Shown here: one piece after another, positions 5,752 through 6,863 of the stretch
Layout: each line of letters begins with the position of its first letter
Numbering within the stretch: position 1 is the first letter of the stretch
Origin: Bryobacterales bacterium
Lineage (GTDB): Bacteria; Acidobacteriota; Terriglobia; Bryobacterales; Bryobacteraceae
Assembly (NCBI GenBank): GCA_025353235.1
Contig: JANXQZ010001011.1
Span: 1-6,863, forward strand
Length of the DNA: 6,863 nt
Direction: 5' to 3'
Notes under the pieces: generated by a model
What the model was told of the DNA's origin: nothing
The model's input: only the letters and a program-made list of their open reading frames with translations
Database searches by the model: none
Translations under genes and position numbers: made by a program

Positions 5752-6863
5752 ATGTCACACAAGCGTAGACCCACCTCACGACGCGATTTCCTGTGCAACG
5801 CAGGCAGCGGCTTGGGTGCGATAGCGTTGAGTTCGATGCTGGCTTCCCAGGCAAGGGCTGCGGAAGGTCCGCTCGATCCGCTTCGCCCCAAACAGCCGCA
5901 TTTTCAGCCGACCGCTAAATCAGTAATTTGGCTGTTCATGGAAGGCGGCCCCAGTCACATCGATCTGTTCGATCCCAAGCCTGAGTTGGACAGACTCGCG
6001 GGTCAGCCGATGCCCGCTTCATTCGGACGTCCGATCACTGCCATGGGGACCGGAAGCAATACGCTCATGCCCTCCAAGCGAGCCTGGAAGCAGCACGGCC
6101 AAAGCGGTATCTGGGTGTCTGACTGGTATCCCGAGATCGCTAAGCATGTCGATGATATGACCGTGTTTCGGGCTTGCTGGGCGGATGGGTTGAATCACGT
6201 CGGCTCCGTCTGCCAGATGAATACGTGCTCGATTCTGGCGGGCCGCCCGGCGCTAGGCTCCTGGATCACCTACGGGCTCGGCTCCGCGAATCGGAATTTG
6301 CCCAGCTTCGTGGTGCTGACGGATGCGTCGGAAGTAGTCGGCGGCCCTAAGAACTGGAGCGCCGGATTTTTGCCCGCGACCTACCAAGGCACGCTGCTGA
6401 GAAACCAGGGTGCGCCGATTCTCGACCTGATTCCGCCGGATGCGATCGGGGGGAAGCAGCAGCGCGGGCGTCTCGATCTGCTCCAGACGCTGAATCGTCA
6501 TTTTGGGGAGGGCAAGTCGGACGATACGGAACTGGAAGCGCGGATCAATGCCTACGAACTCGCTTATCGGATGCAGGCATCGGGACCGGAGGCGGTGGAT
6601 CTCACCCAGGAGTCCGACGCCACCAAGAAGATGTACGGCATGGATGAGGAGCCGACGGCCAAGTTCGGCACGAATTGCCTCCTGGCTAGGCGATTGGTTG
6701 AGCGCGGAGTTCGTTTTGTCGAACTGTATGCAGGCAGCGGCAGCGGCTGGGACGCGCATGCCAACATCGAAGGCAATCATTCGAAGATGTGCAAAGCGTC
6801 CGATAAGCCGATTGCCGGATTGCTGACCGATCTGAAAGCGCGCGGATTGCTGAAAGACACGCT
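5752..6863 (+). CDS. Tat-exported DUF1501 family protein (3' end beyond window)
   Basis: An open frame of 370 codons runs from ATG 5752 to the window end without a stop. The N-terminus carries a twin-arginine signal, TSRRDFLCN (8-16), with a hydrophobic stretch to about residue 30 and likely cleavage after SQARA (residues 32-36). The Tat route usually exports folded or cofactor-bearing proteins. The mature part is a DUF1501 protein, a family related to the sulfatase/alkaline-phosphatase fold: SVIWLFMEGGPSHIDLFDPKP (57-77), a region with LNHVGSVCQMN and ILAGRPALGSWITYGLGS, then RRLVERGVRFVELYAG and WDAHANIEGNH. The GGPSH-D and WDAH-N-H stretches are candidate metal-site regions. AGGAA overlapping the upstream stop codon lies 4 nt before the ATG and is a workable ribosome-binding site. 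It is co-transcribed with the DUF1549/DUF1553 gene. The substrate is unknown; the C-terminal part is missing. Confidence 0.95.
   Translation, partial: MSHKRRPTSRRDFLCNAGSGLGAIALSSMLASQARAAEGPLDPLRPKQPHFQPTAKSVIWLFMEGGPSHIDLFDPKPELDRLAGQPMPASFGRPITAMGTGSNTLMPSKRAWKQHGQSGIWVSDWYPEIAKHVDDMTVFRACWADGLNHVGSVCQMNTCSILAGRPALGSWITYGLGSANRNLPSFVVLTDASEVVGGPKNWSAGFLPATYQGTLLRNQGAPILDLIPPDAIGGKQQRGRLDLLQTLNRHFGEGKSDDTELEARINAYELAYRMQASGPEAVDLTQESDATKKMYGMDEEPTAKFGTNCLLARRLVERGVRFVELYAGSGSGWDAHANIEGNHSKMCKASDKPIAGLLTDLKARGLLKDT

Noticed and set aside
6253..6780. 175-codon minus-strand frame
   Set aside because: It is antisense to the DUF1501 gene, which keeps a signal peptide and family motifs over 370 codons on the plus strand.

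Overview
The window reads as chromosomal DNA of an acidobacterium, most likely of the Solibacter/Bryobacter type. This is inferred from gene content. A secreted VWA protein has the layout of the acidobacterial VWFA-related family, and it sits near an adjacent DUF1549/DUF1553 plus DUF1501 pair. Such pairs are typical of planctomycetes, verrucomicrobia and Solibacter-like acidobacteria. The sequence is moderately GC-rich. I see no mobile element, CRISPR array, tRNA or rRNA.

The left half (about 97-3386) is a tightly packed minus-strand gene run. In transcription order it holds: a fused MoaD-MoaE molybdopterin synthase (2667-3386), an exported VWA protein (1771-2694), a small divergent Hfq/Sm-like protein (1544-1771), an inositol-monophosphatase family enzyme (726-1544), an unrecognised 126-residue protein (342-722), and a small gene broken by one frameshift (97-341). 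The junctions are a 28-nt overlap, two TGATG stop/start overlaps, a 3-nt gap and a TGA directly abutting ATG. Most of these starts lack a clear Shine-Dalgarno sequence, so translational coupling is likely. The products belong to different processes (cofactor synthesis, envelope, RNA binding, sugar-phosphate hydrolysis), so the packing does not reveal one obvious pathway. A weak, truncated open frame may continue the run at the left edge (1-85).

A short divergent intergenic region (3387-3509) separates this run from a plus-strand pair: a 744-residue exported DUF1549/DUF1553 protein with a CxxCH motif (3510-5744), then a Tat-exported DUF1501 protein (5752 to the right edge, incomplete). The pair is closely spaced and almost certainly co-transcribed. 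Its biochemical function is not established. The context suggests paired periplasmic proteins, one of which may bind haem or metal.

The items most worth a second look are the divergent Hfq-like protein embedded in this operon, the unknown gene with its frameshifted downstream partner, and the internal Gly-Gly of the MoaD-MoaE fusion. I did not find a convincing wholly new multi-gene system.
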